Shown in pieces: positions 36,557-49,314 of a stretch of 64,000 nt of DNA. Below the pieces are notes generated by a model. It saw only the letters and a list, made by a program, of their open reading frames with translations. It did no database searches and was not told where the DNA came from. A program made the position numbers and the translations under genes. The stretch is taken from positions 310,001 through 374,000 of the forward strand of contig NZ_VFWX01000002.1 of NCBI RefSeq assembly GCF_006442965.1, in the 5' to 3' direction. How positions within the stretch are numbered: position 1 is the stretch's first letter; every line of letters starts with the position of its first letter. The DNA comes from Mesorhizobium sp. CU3 (GTDB taxonomy: Bacteria > Pseudomonadota > Alphaproteobacteria > Rhizobiales > Rhizobiaceae).

Positions 36557-37948
36557 CTACTCAGCCGGCGCTCCATGCCAGCGCGGCTTGATCGCGGTCG
36601 TCGACAGTGCCGCCACGGCGACAAGCGACATGGCAGAGATCAGCGCGGACAAACACAGGCCTGAGACAAGCTGCATCGGTGCATTGCCGGCCAGGGCTCC
36701 GAAGATTGCCACGCCCGTCGCCCCGCCGGCTTGCCGCGCGGCGTTGAGCACGGCCGCGGCGGTGCCGGAACGGTTGCGCGGCACGCTTGCCAGCACCGCA
36801 CCTGTCATCGCCGGCACGCCGAGCCCCATGCCGCCCGCAATCAGCACGAAGGCCAGCGAAAGCTGCCACTGAGGCGCAGCCGCGCCGGCGGTCAGGGCGA
36901 GCAGCGCAAAGCCGCCGGCATCGATGATCGCGCCCGCGATCAGTGGTAGACGCGATCCTGCGCGGCTGACCCACCAGCCGCTGACGATATTGACGACAAA
37001 CAGTGTCGCTGTGAGTGGCAGGAAGGCAAGTCCGGCCGCCACGGGCGAATAGCCCAGCACGTCCTGCAAATAGAGGCCGAGCAAGAAGATCGTGCCGTAG
37101 TAGGTGAGATTCACGACCGCGCCATAGATGACCGCGGCGGGAAACGCACGCGCCTGGAACAGCGACAGCGGCAGCATCGGCTGTGCCGCGCGCGCTTCCC
37201 GCCGCAGCCAGCCGAGCCCAGCGGTAAGGCCGGCGACGGCGAGTGCCGGGACGATGCCGTGCGCCAAGCCGAGCGGCTTGGCCTCGATCACCGCGGCGCA
37301 AACCGCACCGAGCGCGACAACGGCCAAGACCTGGCCAGGCAGGTCAAAGCCTTCTTCAGCCTGAGGCAGGTCCGTTTCGGGCGCGCGCAATGTGAGGACA
37401 AAGCCAACCAGGCAGACCGGCAGGTTGACGAGAAAGATGCCGCGCCAGTTCGCAATGCCGAGCAACAATCCGCCCACGACCGGCCCGGAAGCAATGGCTA
37501 TGCTTCCGGCGGCGGTCCACCAGCCGATCGCTTGCGCCCTGCGTCGCGGGTCGCCCGCCGCGGCATGGTTGATCAAGGCGAGCGAGCACGGCAGCATCGC
37601 GGCGGCACCGATGCCCTGCGCCACGCGCGCCGCGATCAGCAATGCAGCATTCGTCGCCAGGCCGCAGCCAAGGGAGGCCACCGCGAAAATTGCCAGCCCG
37701 GCGAGATAAACCCGCCTGGCTCCGAAACGGTCGCCCAGATAACCGCCGCTCAGCAGAGTCGCGGCGAAGGTGACTGCATAGGCATCAACGACCCATTGCA
37801 GGCCGGCGACTTCGACCTGAAGCGCCTGTGCAATCGTCGGCAACGCAACATTGACGATCGTCACGTCGAGCTGAATGAGCGCGAAGCCAAAGCTTGCCGC
37901 CAGCGTGGTCCAGCCAATCCTTGAAGCATTTTTGTCGATCATGGGCAT
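36557..37948 (-). CDS. MFS transporter, DHA2/EmrB-QacA-like drug efflux family
   Basis: A 463-residue major facilitator with about 14 predicted membrane segments. The N-terminus FALIQLDVTIVNVALPTIAQAL and GGYLGDRFGARRVYLAG are the D1 and A motifs of the DHA2 family, and RVAQGIGAAAMLPCSLALI is motif C-like. Such proteins export drugs or amphipathic compounds in exchange for protons. Neighbour IclR is convergent, so no regulatory link is evident. Confidence 0.88.
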   Translation of the reverse strand: MPMIDKNASRIGWTTLAASFGFALIQLDVTIVNVALPTIAQALQVEVAGLQWVVDAYAVTFAATLLSGGYLGDRFGARRVYLAGLAIFAVASLGCGLATNAALLIAARVAQGIGAAAMLPCSLALINHAAAGDPRRRAQAIGWWTAAGSIAIASGPVVGGLLLGIANWRGIFLVNLPVCLVGFVLTLRAPETDLPQAEEGFDLPGQVLAVVALGAVCAAVIEAKPLGLAHGIVPALAVAGLTAGLGWLRREARAAQPMLPLSLFQARAFPAAVIYGAVVNLTYYGTIFLLGLYLQDVLGYSPVAAGLAFLPLTATLFVVNIVSGWWVSRAGSRLPLIAGAIIDAGGFALLALTAGAAAPQWQLSLAFVLIAGGMGLGVPAMTGAVLASVPRNRSGTAAAVLNAARQAGGATGVAIFGALAGNAPMQLVSGLCLSALISAMSLVAVAALSTTAIKPRWHGAPAE

Positions 37949-38092
37949 CTCCTCGAGCCCCTTCTTAGAGTCTTGAGAGCCCTGGATGCTTCGATCCCGG
38001 CCGAACGATCGCTCGATAGACGCGCCGGCTGGCCCAGTCGAATGCCGCCACTATGGGTTGCGGCAGAAGCGCCGGCTTGCGAGATAGCGGCA

Positions 38093-38980
38093 ATGGCACC
38101 CGCTCCCTCAATCCCGAAAGCCGCGCTCTGGATGGCGCTGTCGATCGCATCGATGCTGGCAATGTCCATCGCCGGCCGCGCGACGACCGCCGAGCTCAAC
38201 GTCTTCCAGGTGCTCGAACTGCGTTCGGTGATCGGCTTCTTCATTCTCCTGCCGGTCGTGATGATGAGCGGCGGCTTTGCCGCCATGCGCACCGAGCGCC
38301 CGTTCGCCCATATCGCCCGCAACGTCATCCACTATTCCGGCCAGGCGGCCTGGCTCTACGCGCTGACGCTCATTCCGCTGGCCGTGCTGATCTCGATCGA
38401 ATTCACGACGCCGATCTGGACGGCGATCCTGGCGGTGAGTTTTCTCGGCGAAAGGCTGTCGCGGTCCAGGCTGGCGGCGGTCGTGCTCGGCCTGATCGGC
38501 GTGGTCGTCATCGTACGCCCCAGCGCCGGCTCGATGGATCCCGGTCATCTGGTCGTGCTGGGAGCCGCCATGTGCTTCGGCACCTCGATGGTGCTGGTGA
38601 AGTCGATGACCAAGACCGAAAGCGTGGTGCGCATCATCTTCTGGATGCTGATCATCCAGTCGGCGGTCGGCCTGATCCCGGCGCTCTACGACTGGCGCAA
38701 CCCTTCGCCCGGCCTCTGGCCCTGGATCTTCCTGATCGCCTTCACCGGCATGTCGTCGCATTTCTGCCTGGCGCGCGCGCTCACCCACGCCGACGCCACC
38801 ATCATCTCGCCGATGGACTTTTTGCGCGTGCCGCTGTCGGCCCTGGTCGGCTGGCTGCTCTATCACGAGCAGATCGACGTCTTCACCGCCGGCGGCGCGG
38901 CCCTGATCCTGGCCGGCAATTTGCTCAACCTGCAGCGCAAGACGCCACAGGTAGCGGAGGCGGAAGCGGCGACGCCTTAA
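38093..38980 (+). CDS. DMT superfamily permease with EamA domains
   Basis: A 295-residue protein with ten hydrophobic helices arranged as two EamA repeats (PRAL-like text VVMMSGGFAAMRTERPF in the first loop, IEFTTPIWTAILAVSFLGERL closing the first repeat, MDFLRVPLSALVGWLLYHE closing the second). DMT proteins of this class export amino-acid-like metabolites. The start at 38093 was preferred to 37973 because the extra 40 residues are not membrane-like. It ends one base before the dnaE 3' end. Confidence 0.85.
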   Translation: MAPAPSIPKAALWMALSIASMLAMSIAGRATTAELNVFQVLELRSVIGFFILLPVVMMSGGFAAMRTERPFAHIARNVIHYSGQAAWLYALTLIPLAVLISIEFTTPIWTAILAVSFLGERLSRSRLAAVVLGLIGVVVIVRPSAGSMDPGHLVVLGAAMCFGTSMVLVKSMTKTESVVRIIFWMLIIQSAVGLIPALYDWRNPSPGLWPWIFLIAFTGMSSHFCLARALTHADATIISPMDFLRVPLSALVGWLLYHEQIDVFTAGGAALILAGNLLNLQRKTPQVAEAEAATP

Positions 38981-38981
38981 G

Positions 38982-41900
38982 TTAAACCAGCTCTACTTCG
39001 ACGACACCCTGCACGGCGCGCATAGCCGATGCGATTTGTGGTGAGATACGATATCGGCCCAGATCGATCTCGACCTCGCCCTCTGCACCCTTAAGCACTA
39101 TAATGCTGACCTGACTCTCACCGCGCTGTTTGAGCTGTGATTGAATAGTAGGAGATGGGCGATCGTCTCTAACAAAAATGCGCAATGCCTTCTGGATGCG
39201 ACTAGCTTCGTCGTCCAATGATTGCACGGCATTAATGCGCAGATTGATGCCCTCGGGCCTATCCTCGGCCGAAACCATGATAACTACCGAGTTGCCGGGT
39301 TCTAGCATGTCGCGAAATTGCGCCAAGCCTTCTGAAAACAGAACAGCCTCATATTGGCCTGTGGTGTCGGAGAACTGTACCACTCCCATCTTGTTGCCCG
39401 TACGGGTCTTGCGTTCCTGCTTGGAAGTGACCGTCCCGGCAAGCCGGCCGTTGGTCGCGCCGCGTTTGACACCCGCCGCAAACTCTCCCCAGTTCTGCAC
39501 CCGCATCTTCTGGAGAGCCGCCTTGTACTCGTCGAGCGGATGCGCCGAGAGATAGAAGCCGACCACCTGGAATTCGCGGTGCAGCCGGTCCGCCGCAAGC
39601 CACGGGTCGGTCGCCGGCAGGTTGAGCGCTTGCGACTGCGCGCCGAGAGACGCACCGAAAATATCGTGCTGGCCCGAAATGGCGTTCTGCTGCGCCAGCG
39701 AGGCAAGGCCCATCATTCGCTCGACGCCGGCCATCATCTGCGCGCGGTCGTGGCCGAAGCAATCCAGCGCACCGGCCATGATCAGGCTTTCGAAGACGCG
39801 CTTGCCGACGATCTTGGGATCGACCCGCTCGCAGAAATCGGCGAGGTTCTTGAACGGCTTCTCGCCGCGCACGGCAACGATGTGCTCGACCGCCGCGTCG
39901 CCGACGCCCTTGAGCGCCGCCATCGAATAATAGATGCGGTTCTCGCCGACCTCGAACGGCCTGAAGCTCGACATCACCGACGGCGCCAGCACCTCGATGC
40001 CGAGACGCAGCGCATCCTGGCGGAAATCGGCCAGCTTGTCGGTGTTGCCCATGTCGAGCGTCATCGACGCGGCGAGGAACTCGACCGGATAATGCGCCTT
40101 GAGATAGGCGGTCTGGTAGGAGACGACCGCATAGGCGGCCGCGTGCGACTTGTTGAAGCCGTAGTCGGCGAACTTGGCCAGAAGATCGAAGATGAAGTCG
40201 GCCTGCGGCTTGCCGACGCCGCGTTCGACCGCACCGGTGACGAAGCGCTCGCGCTGCTTGTCCATCTCGGCGCGGATCTTCTTGCCCATGGCGCGGCGCA
40301 GAAGGTCGGCTTCGCCGAGCGAATAGCCCGACAGCTCCTGCGCGATCTGCATCACCTGTTCCTGGTAGACGATGACGCCCTGCGTTTCCTTCACCAGATG
40401 GTCGATCTTTGGATGGATCGAGGCCATCTCCTCTTCGCCATGCTTTCTGGCGTTGTAGGTCGGGATGTTCTCCATCGGGCCTGGACGATAGAGCGCGACA
40501 AGCGCGATGATGTCCTCGATGCAGTCCGGCCGCATGCCGATCAGCGCCTTGCGCATGCCGGCACTTTCAACCTGGAACACGCCGACCACCTCGCCGCGCG
40601 ACAGCATGGCGTAGGTGTCGGGGTCGTCGAGCGGGATGGTCGCCAGATCGATGTCGACGCCGCGCCGGCGGATCAACTTCACCGCAGTTTCGAGCACTGT
40701 CAGCGTCTTCAGGCCGAGGAAGTCAAACTTCACCAGCCCGGCCTGCTCGACATATTTCATGTTGAACTGGGTGACCGGCATGTCCGAGCGCGGATCGCGG
40801 TACATCGGCACCAATTCGGACAAAGGTCTATCGCCGATGACGATACCGGCGGCATGTGTCGATGCGTGGCGGTAGAGGCCTTCGAGTTTCTGCGCCGTAT
40901 CGAGCAGCGTCTGCACGATCGGCTCCTTCTCCGCCTCCTCGGCAAAGCGAGGCTCGTTGGCGATGGCGTCCGCCAGCTTGACCGGATTGGCCGGGTTCTG
41001 AGGCACCATTTTCGACAACTTGTCGACCTGGCCGTAGGGCATCTGCAGCACGCGGCCGACGTCGCGCAGCACCGCGCGCGCCTGCAGCGTTCCGAAGGTG
41101 ATGATCTGGCCGACCTGGTCGCGACCGTATTTCTGCTGGACGTAGCGGATGACCTCCTCGCGCCGATCCTGGCAAAAGTCGATGTCGAAATCCGGCATCG
41201 AGACGCGGTCGGGGTTGAGGAAGCGCTCGAACAGCAGCGAGAAGCGCAGCGGGTCGATGTCGGTGATGGTAGTCGAATAGGCGACCAACGAGCCGGCGCC
41301 CGAACCGCGCCCAGGCCCGACCGGAATGCCTTGCGCCTTCGCCCATTTGATGAAGTCGGCGACGATCAGGAAGTAGCCCGGGAACTTCATCTTTTCGATG
41401 ATGCCGAGCTCGAATTCGAGCCGCTCGCGATACTGCTCGACCGTGTAGCCGGGCGTCGGACCATGTGCGGCCAGCCGCGCATCCAGGCCTTCGCGCGCCT
41501 GGCGGGCGAGCTCGGCGGCCTCGGCCTTTTCGGCCGCGTCCTTGTCGGCGGCGTCGGCGCCGGTGAAGCGCGGCAGGATCGGGCTTCGGTTCTTTGGGTA
41601 GTAGGAGCAGCGCATGGCGATCTCGACGGTATTGTCGATCGCTTCCGGCAGGTCGGAGAAAAGACGCGCCATGTCGGCCTGGCTGCGCAGGAAATTGTCC
41701 GCCGCAAGCCGGCGGCGGTTGTCGGCGGCGACCACCGAGCCTTCGGCAATGGCGATGAGCGCGTCATGCGCCTCATAGTCGTCGCGCTTCGAGAAGAAGG
41801 ACTCGTTGGTGGCGACCAGCGGCAATTCATGCCTGTAGGCGAGATCGACCGTCGACTTTTCGACCATACGGTCATAGCCGGCGACCCGTTCCAGCTCGAT

Positions 41901-42503
41901 GTAGAGCCGGTCGCCGAACAGACCTTTGAGGAACAGCAGCCGCTGTTCTGCGAGGTCGCGCCGGTCGGCCTTGAGCGCGGCGCCGATCGGTCCGCGCGGT
42001 CCGCCGGTCAGGCAGATCAGCCCGTCGCTTTTGCCTTCAAACATGGTGCTGGTCAGGTGCACCGGCTCGCCGGGCGGCGTCTCCAGATAGACCTTGGAGA
42101 TCAGCCGCACCAGATTGCCGTAGCCGGCCTCGCTGGCGGCGATCAGCACCACCGGCGACATTTCCGGGCCCTGCCGGCGGCGGTCGCGCTGGGCCTCGAC
42201 CGCCTCGCCGGAGAAAGCCAGGTCGATCTGGCAGCCGATGATCGGCTGGATGCCATCCTTGACCGCCTTCTGAGCGAATTCGAGCGCGCCGAAAAGATTG
42301 TTGGTGTCGGTGACGGCGATGGCCGGCGCCGCATCCTTGACAGCATGGCCGACGATCGCGCCGAGCTGCAGCGCGCCCTCGAGCAGCGAATAGGCCGAAT
42401 GCACGCGCAGATGGATGAAGGTGCGCGCCGGCGCTTCCGGCGGCGCGGTCTTCAAGGCCGCTTCGCGCTGCAGTGGGTCGCGGGGAAGTCGTTCATCCGC
42501 CAT
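38982..42503 (-). CDS. dnaE: DNA polymerase III subunit alpha
   Basis: The replicative polymerase catalytic subunit (1,173 residues). The PHP domain opens with FIHLRVHSAYSLLEGALQLG; the C-family palm shows PVGPGRGSGAGSLVAY and PDFDIDFCQDRREEVI with the catalytic Asp pair; helix-hairpin-helix and OB-fold regions follow, with LSAHPLDEYKAAL near residue 985. The last 150 or so residues are encoded by visibly less GC-rich DNA with different codon choice (for example TTA-like and CTA codons, AAT, ATA), yet the protein remains continuous. It lies downstream of pccA on the same strand. Confidence 0.96.
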   Translation of the reverse strand: MADERLPRDPLQREAALKTAPPEAPARTFIHLRVHSAYSLLEGALQLGAIVGHAVKDAAPAIAVTDTNNLFGALEFAQKAVKDGIQPIIGCQIDLAFSGEAVEAQRDRRRQGPEMSPVVLIAASEAGYGNLVRLISKVYLETPPGEPVHLTSTMFEGKSDGLICLTGGPRGPIGAALKADRRDLAEQRLLFLKGLFGDRLYIELERVAGYDRMVEKSTVDLAYRHELPLVATNESFFSKRDDYEAHDALIAIAEGSVVAADNRRRLAADNFLRSQADMARLFSDLPEAIDNTVEIAMRCSYYPKNRSPILPRFTGADAADKDAAEKAEAAELARQAREGLDARLAAHGPTPGYTVEQYRERLEFELGIIEKMKFPGYFLIVADFIKWAKAQGIPVGPGRGSGAGSLVAYSTTITDIDPLRFSLLFERFLNPDRVSMPDFDIDFCQDRREEVIRYVQQKYGRDQVGQIITFGTLQARAVLRDVGRVLQMPYGQVDKLSKMVPQNPANPVKLADAIANEPRFAEEAEKEPIVQTLLDTAQKLEGLYRHASTHAAGIVIGDRPLSELVPMYRDPRSDMPVTQFNMKYVEQAGLVKFDFLGLKTLTVLETAVKLIRRRGVDIDLATIPLDDPDTYAMLSRGEVVGVFQVESAGMRKALIGMRPDCIEDIIALVALYRPGPMENIPTYNARKHGEEEMASIHPKIDHLVKETQGVIVYQEQVMQIAQELSGYSLGEADLLRRAMGKKIRAEMDKQRERFVTGAVERGVGKPQADFIFDLLAKFADYGFNKSHAAAYAVVSYQTAYLKAHYPVEFLAASMTLDMGNTDKLADFRQDALRLGIEVLAPSVMSSFRPFEVGENRIYYSMAALKGVGDAAVEHIVAVRGEKPFKNLADFCERVDPKIVGKRVFESLIMAGALDCFGHDRAQMMAGVERMMGLASLAQQNAISGQHDIFGASLGAQSQALNLPATDPWLAADRLHREFQVVGFYLSAHPLDEYKAALQKMRVQNWGEFAAGVKRGATNGRLAGTVTSKQERKTRTGNKMGVVQFSDTTGQYEAVLFSEGLAQFRDMLEPGNSVVIMVSAEDRPEGINLRINAVQSLDDEASRIQKALRIFVRDDRPSPTIQSQLKQRGESQVSIIVLKGAEGEVEIDLGRYRISPQIASAMRAVQGVVEVELV

Positions 42504-42596
42504 GGGGCTTAGTGTCGCTCGAAAAGACTCAGCATCGGTGAAGATGTATTGTCCGGGAGCGCGTCTTGCGAGTCCAGCGATGAGCTGTGCACAGGC

Positions 42597-44609
<2,013 letters not shown>

Positions 44610-44852
44610 TCGTTCCTCCGGCGAAGCGGTCCAGTTCTATGGAGAATTCCGGCTGGCCTCAAGTGTCCGTGGACTGCCGCTTGGACCCGAACCCAATTGC
44701 AGAAACCGCGCCGAAAAACGTCGCAAGGGACGTTGGCCGCCATAAAGGAACCCGTTAGAGTGCGCTAGGCTCACTGCGGAGGGCCGGCAGGCGGTTCGCC
44801 TCGCCGGGCAGGCTCAAAAGGCCGGCCACATCAAAAAGATTGTCGATTACCT

Positions 44853-45996
<1,144 letters not shown>

Positions 45997-46049
45997 TCAC
46001 CTGACCCCAGCCACACCCGTTGAGACGGTCGGCCGCGAAGCGAAGGAAA

Positions 46050-46988
46050 TTAAATCGCCGTCGACCAGCCTCGATTGGCCGAAAAAGCGTCGACGCGCTT
46101 CGAGATCGAAACGATCCAGCTGCGCAGATCAGGTCCGAATGGCTTTTCCAGCGCCACTCGGTCCCAAGCCAGGAAATAGGCGGCGGGCAATTGCATGCGC
46201 TCGTCGAATGGCACGACCAGCCGGCCAGCCATGATGTCTTCGGCAGCCATCGACAGTTGGGCAAGGACAAACCCTCTGCCATTTATCGCAGCGTCTATGG
46301 CGGCGCTCGACAGCGAGAACGCCACTTCGCCCGAGGCTTTCCGGTGTGGCACGCCAATCCGGTGGGCCCATTCCGCCCAGCTTGGCGGCGATTGATGATC
46401 CCTGGCCCATTCAATGCCGAGCAGGGGAAAATCAAGAATATCGGAAGGCCGCCTGAGCGGACGATTGGCCACCAGCGTTGGCGCGCAAGCCGGCACCACC
46501 CAATCCCTGAACAGTTCCACGTAGTGGTCGAACTCATGGACTTTCGTGCCGTACGAGATGCGGAAATCCACTTGGTCGGCGCTAAAATTCGGCTCCTGCT
46601 CGGAGCCGATCAGGCGCACTTTTGCGCCGGCATGGCCTATCTGCCAATCCAGCAGCTGAGGTGCCACCCATTTGCTTGCAAGCGACGGCAGGCAAGAGAT
46701 AGTCAGCGCGCTTTCCGAACGCGCGCGCTCCACGATGTGCTGCGCATCGCGGATCTGTTCGAATCCTGATGAAATAGCCGCGTGGTAGGTCCGTCCCCAA
46801 GACGTCAAGGCGACGCTCCTGCCGCGGCGTTCGAGCAGGCTGAGACCGAGTGCTTCTTCGGCCTTGCGGATCTGCTGGCTGACCGCACCAACGGAAACAC
46901 CCAGGTCAACCGCGGCCGCCGTAACGCTGCCGCATCGGCCGAAAGCTTCGAAAGCTTGTATCGCGCGAAGCGGGAGCGTGTTCTTCAC
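46050..46988 (-). CDS. LysR family transcriptional regulator (GcvA-like)
   Basis: The protein has an N-terminal winged HTH (LPLRAIQAFEAFGRCGSVTAA and VSVGAVSQQIRKAEEALGLSL) and a periplasmic-binding-like effector domain, as in GcvA-type regulators. I prefer the GTG at 46988 (312 residues) because the longer reading from 47051 would place an operator-like inverted repeat (47015-47031) inside the gene. It is divergent from the Rieske operon and is its probable co-inducer-dependent activator. It is convergent with adhC copy 1. Confidence 0.88.
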   Translation of the reverse strand: MKNTLPLRAIQAFEAFGRCGSVTAAAVDLGVSVGAVSQQIRKAEEALGLSLLERRGRSVALTSWGRTYHAAISSGFEQIRDAQHIVERARSESALTISCLPSLASKWVAPQLLDWQIGHAGAKVRLIGSEQEPNFSADQVDFRISYGTKVHEFDHYVELFRDWVVPACAPTLVANRPLRRPSDILDFPLLGIEWARDHQSPPSWAEWAHRIGVPHRKASGEVAFSLSSAAIDAAINGRGFVLAQLSMAAEDIMAGRLVVPFDERMQLPAAYFLAWDRVALEKPFGPDLRSWIVSISKRVDAFSANRGWSTAI

Positions 46989-47014
46989 CTGGGAATGATC
47001 CTGGGGTCGGTTTG

Positions 47015-47031
47015 TTTTAGCATTTCTAAAA
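47015..47031. promoter_or_regulatory. LysR-type T-N11-A box in divergent promoter
   Basis: TTTTAG-CATTT-CTAAAA is a perfect inverted repeat with six-base arms, containing the T-N11-A core of LysR sites. It sits 26 bases upstream of the regulator GTG and 78 bases upstream of the oxygenase start. Confidence 0.6.
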
Positions 47032-47109
47032 TAGAACGCAGATGCAAGCACTTTGTCGCCCCCTGCCCGAGCGCTAACAATTCAACGCTTAGAAGCTCGG
47101 GAGGACGCC

Positions 47110-48150
47110 ATGTTTCTTCGAAATTGTTGGTATGTAGCCGCATGGGATGAGGAAGTCGCCGAAGGGCTGAAGCCCGTGCGCATTCTGGGTGATGACATCG
47201 TCCTCTACCGCAAGACGGATGGCGTCGTGGCAGCGCTCGAGGACGCCTGCCCGCACCGCAAACTGCCTCTGTCGATGGGCCGCATCAAAGGCGACACGGT
47301 GGAATGCGGCTATCACGGGCTGACGTTCGACAGCACCGGTACCTGTACCCGAGTGCCCGGAGCGGAAAAGATACCGCATGTCGCATGCGTGCGTTCCTAC
47401 CCGATTGCCGAGCGCTACGGCCTGCTGTGGATCTGGATGGGCGAGCCGCAGAAGGCCGATCCAGCCTTGATTTTTCAAGTCGAGCATTGGGGTGACCCGG
47501 CATGGGGCGTCAATCGCGGCGAGTCCATGACGCTCGACTGCAACTACCTCTACATGACCGACAATCTGCTTGATCCCTCGCACGTCTCCTGGGTTCATCA
47601 GTCATCCTTCGGCGGTGTCGCGGCAATGGAAGACGTGGCGCTTGAGACCACCGTGGGTTCGGACGGAGTGACCGTCTGGCGCTGGATGGTGGATGTAGAG
47701 CCGGCGCCATTCTACGCGCCATTCCTCAAATTCTCGGGCCATTGCGACCGCAAGCAGCACTACGAGGTGCGCTACCCCAGCAACGCCATCATCAAAGCCA
47801 TCTTCGTGCCGTCCCATACCGGCGGCGAAGGCAAGCCGTACCATGAGGATGTGTTCCTCATGGACAGCTACAATTTCATGACGCCGGTCGATGAGAACCA
47901 GACGAAATACTACTGGTTCCAGATGCGCAATTTCGCGCCCGACGATCAGGAAGTCTCCCGGCAGTTCGCCAAATCCGTACGCGGCGCGTTCGACGAGGAC
48001 CGTGTCGTCTTGACCGCGGTGCACAAGGGGATGGCCAACATGCGCACGCCGAATCTCGATCTCAAGATCGATGTCGGACCAATGCGCTTCCGCCGCAACC
48101 TTTCGAAGCTCATTGCTGCCGAGAGCCAGCAATTGGCCGCCGCCGAATGA
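47110..48150 (+). CDS. Rieske non-heme iron oxygenase, VanA-like demethylase
   Basis: The 346-residue protein starts at ATG 47110 after GGAGG. The Rieske cluster is ACPHRKLPLSMGRIKGDTVE followed by CGYHGLTF, the C-x-H...C-x2-H pattern. The mononuclear iron site reads DNLLDPSHVSWVHQ with the bridging Asp and two His. Overall wording (MFLRNCWYVAAWDEEV) is that of the VanA/DdmC group, which removes O- or N-methyl groups as formaldehyde. Electrons come from the reductase gene that overlaps its stop by four bases. Exact substrate unknown. Confidence 0.9.
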   Translation: MFLRNCWYVAAWDEEVAEGLKPVRILGDDIVLYRKTDGVVAALEDACPHRKLPLSMGRIKGDTVECGYHGLTFDSTGTCTRVPGAEKIPHVACVRSYPIAERYGLLWIWMGEPQKADPALIFQVEHWGDPAWGVNRGESMTLDCNYLYMTDNLLDPSHVSWVHQSSFGGVAAMEDVALETTVGSDGVTVWRWMVDVEPAPFYAPFLKFSGHCDRKQHYEVRYPSNAIIKAIFVPSHTGGEGKPYHEDVFLMDSYNFMTPVDENQTKYYWFQMRNFAPDDQEVSRQFAKSVRGAFDEDRVVLTAVHKGMANMRTPNLDLKIDVGPMRFRRNLSKLIAAESQQLAAAE

Positions 48151-49268
48151 GTTCACTGTCCGCCCGCGCCAACACGAAATCGAGCGGTTTTCGCGACCTG
48201 AAAGTCGTCGCGAAAACCAGGGAGAGCGCGATCATCACATCGTTTCTGCTCGAGCCGAAAGACGCGCGGGACTGGCGTCCGTACGAGCCGGGCCAATTCC
48301 TGGTATTCCGCATTCCCGGTCCGAAAGAAGCGTCGGCACCCAACGGATATGTGCTGCGAAATTACAGCGTGTCCGGGTCGACGAGCGACGTGGGCAGATA
48401 TCGGATCAGCGTCAAGCGCGAGGCATCGCCCAGGCCCGGACTTCCGGACGGAATAAGCTCGACCTTCCTGCATGACGAAATCCAGGTCGGCGATGTCCTG
48501 ACGGCGGAGGGACCGCGTGGCGACTTCGTTCTCGACACCAAAGGCAACCGGCCGGTGGTGCTGCTGAGCGGTGGTGTCGGTCTCACGCCCATGGTTTCCA
48601 TGCTGCACGCCCTGGCTTCCGATGACGCCCGGCGCGTGATCTTCATTCACGCGTGCGAAAACGGCGACATTCATGCGTTCCGCGACGAGGTATCGGACTT
48701 GGCGGCCTTGCGACCGGGGATCACGGTGCATTTCTGCTACCGTTGCCCCACCGACCTTGACAGATCCGAAGGCCGGTTCAACAGCGAAGGCCTAGTCTCG
48801 CGCGACTTGCTACAGGCTCTCTTGCCGCTCGACGACTATGATTTCTATCTGTGCGGCCCGCCGCCCTTCATGCAGGCCGTCTACACCACCGTGCGCGAAC
48901 TTGGCGTGCCGAAGGAGCGCGTCGCCTACGAATTTTTCGGTCCGGCTACGGTGCTCGATGGCGGACAGCCGGCGATTGTCGCCTCACCCGCCGCAGAGAT
49001 CGAGCCGCAAGGGACAACCGTGACGGTGGAGTTCCGCAGATCGGGTATCAAGGCGGCATGGGACGGCACGTCATCGCTCCTGGAGTTGGCGGAAGACCAA
49101 GGCCTGCAGCCGGAATTCAGCTGCCGCGCCGGTGTTTGCAGCACATGCAAGTCGCGGTTGATCGGCGGTGAAGTCGACTATTTCGAAGACCCGCTCGATG
49201 AACTCGAGCCTGGAGAAGTGCTGTTGTGCTGCTCCAGGCCGCGCGGGTCGATCGTCCTGGACATTTGA
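48147..49268 (+). CDS. Oxygenase reductase: FAD/NAD(P)H domain plus C-terminal 2Fe-2S ferredoxin
   Basis: The 373-residue protein has a flavodoxin-reductase-like FAD domain (VLRNYSVSG, with GLPDGISSTFLHDEIQVGD), a pyridine-nucleotide domain (VVLLSGGVGLTPMVSMLHAL; YLCGPPPFM) and a plant-type [2Fe-2S] domain (CRAGVCSTCKSRL plus LLCC). This order (FAD-NAD-2Fe2S) is that of the vanillate/choline-type demethylase reductases such as GbcB. The ATGA overlap with the oxygenase gene indicates coupled translation. Confidence 0.92.
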   Translation: MSSLSARANTKSSGFRDLKVVAKTRESAIITSFLLEPKDARDWRPYEPGQFLVFRIPGPKEASAPNGYVLRNYSVSGSTSDVGRYRISVKREASPRPGLPDGISSTFLHDEIQVGDVLTAEGPRGDFVLDTKGNRPVVLLSGGVGLTPMVSMLHALASDDARRVIFIHACENGDIHAFRDEVSDLAALRPGITVHFCYRCPTDLDRSEGRFNSEGLVSRDLLQALLPLDDYDFYLCGPPPFMQAVYTTVRELGVPKERVAYEFFGPATVLDGGQPAIVASPAAEIEPQGTTVTVEFRRSGIKAAWDGTSSLLELAEDQGLQPEFSCRAGVCSTCKSRLIGGEVDYFEDPLDELEPGEVLLCCSRPRGSIVLDI

Positions 49269-49314
49269 TGCATGGCATTCCGCTAAAACCAACGTATCGG
49301 TAGGGAAGTCTGAA

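Noticed and set aside
39354-42512. 1,052-codon open frame antisense to dnaE
   Set aside because: Long antisense frames are expected in GC-rich coding DNA. The translation is Arg/Asp/His-rich without a recognisable domain, while the other strand encodes a complete DnaE.
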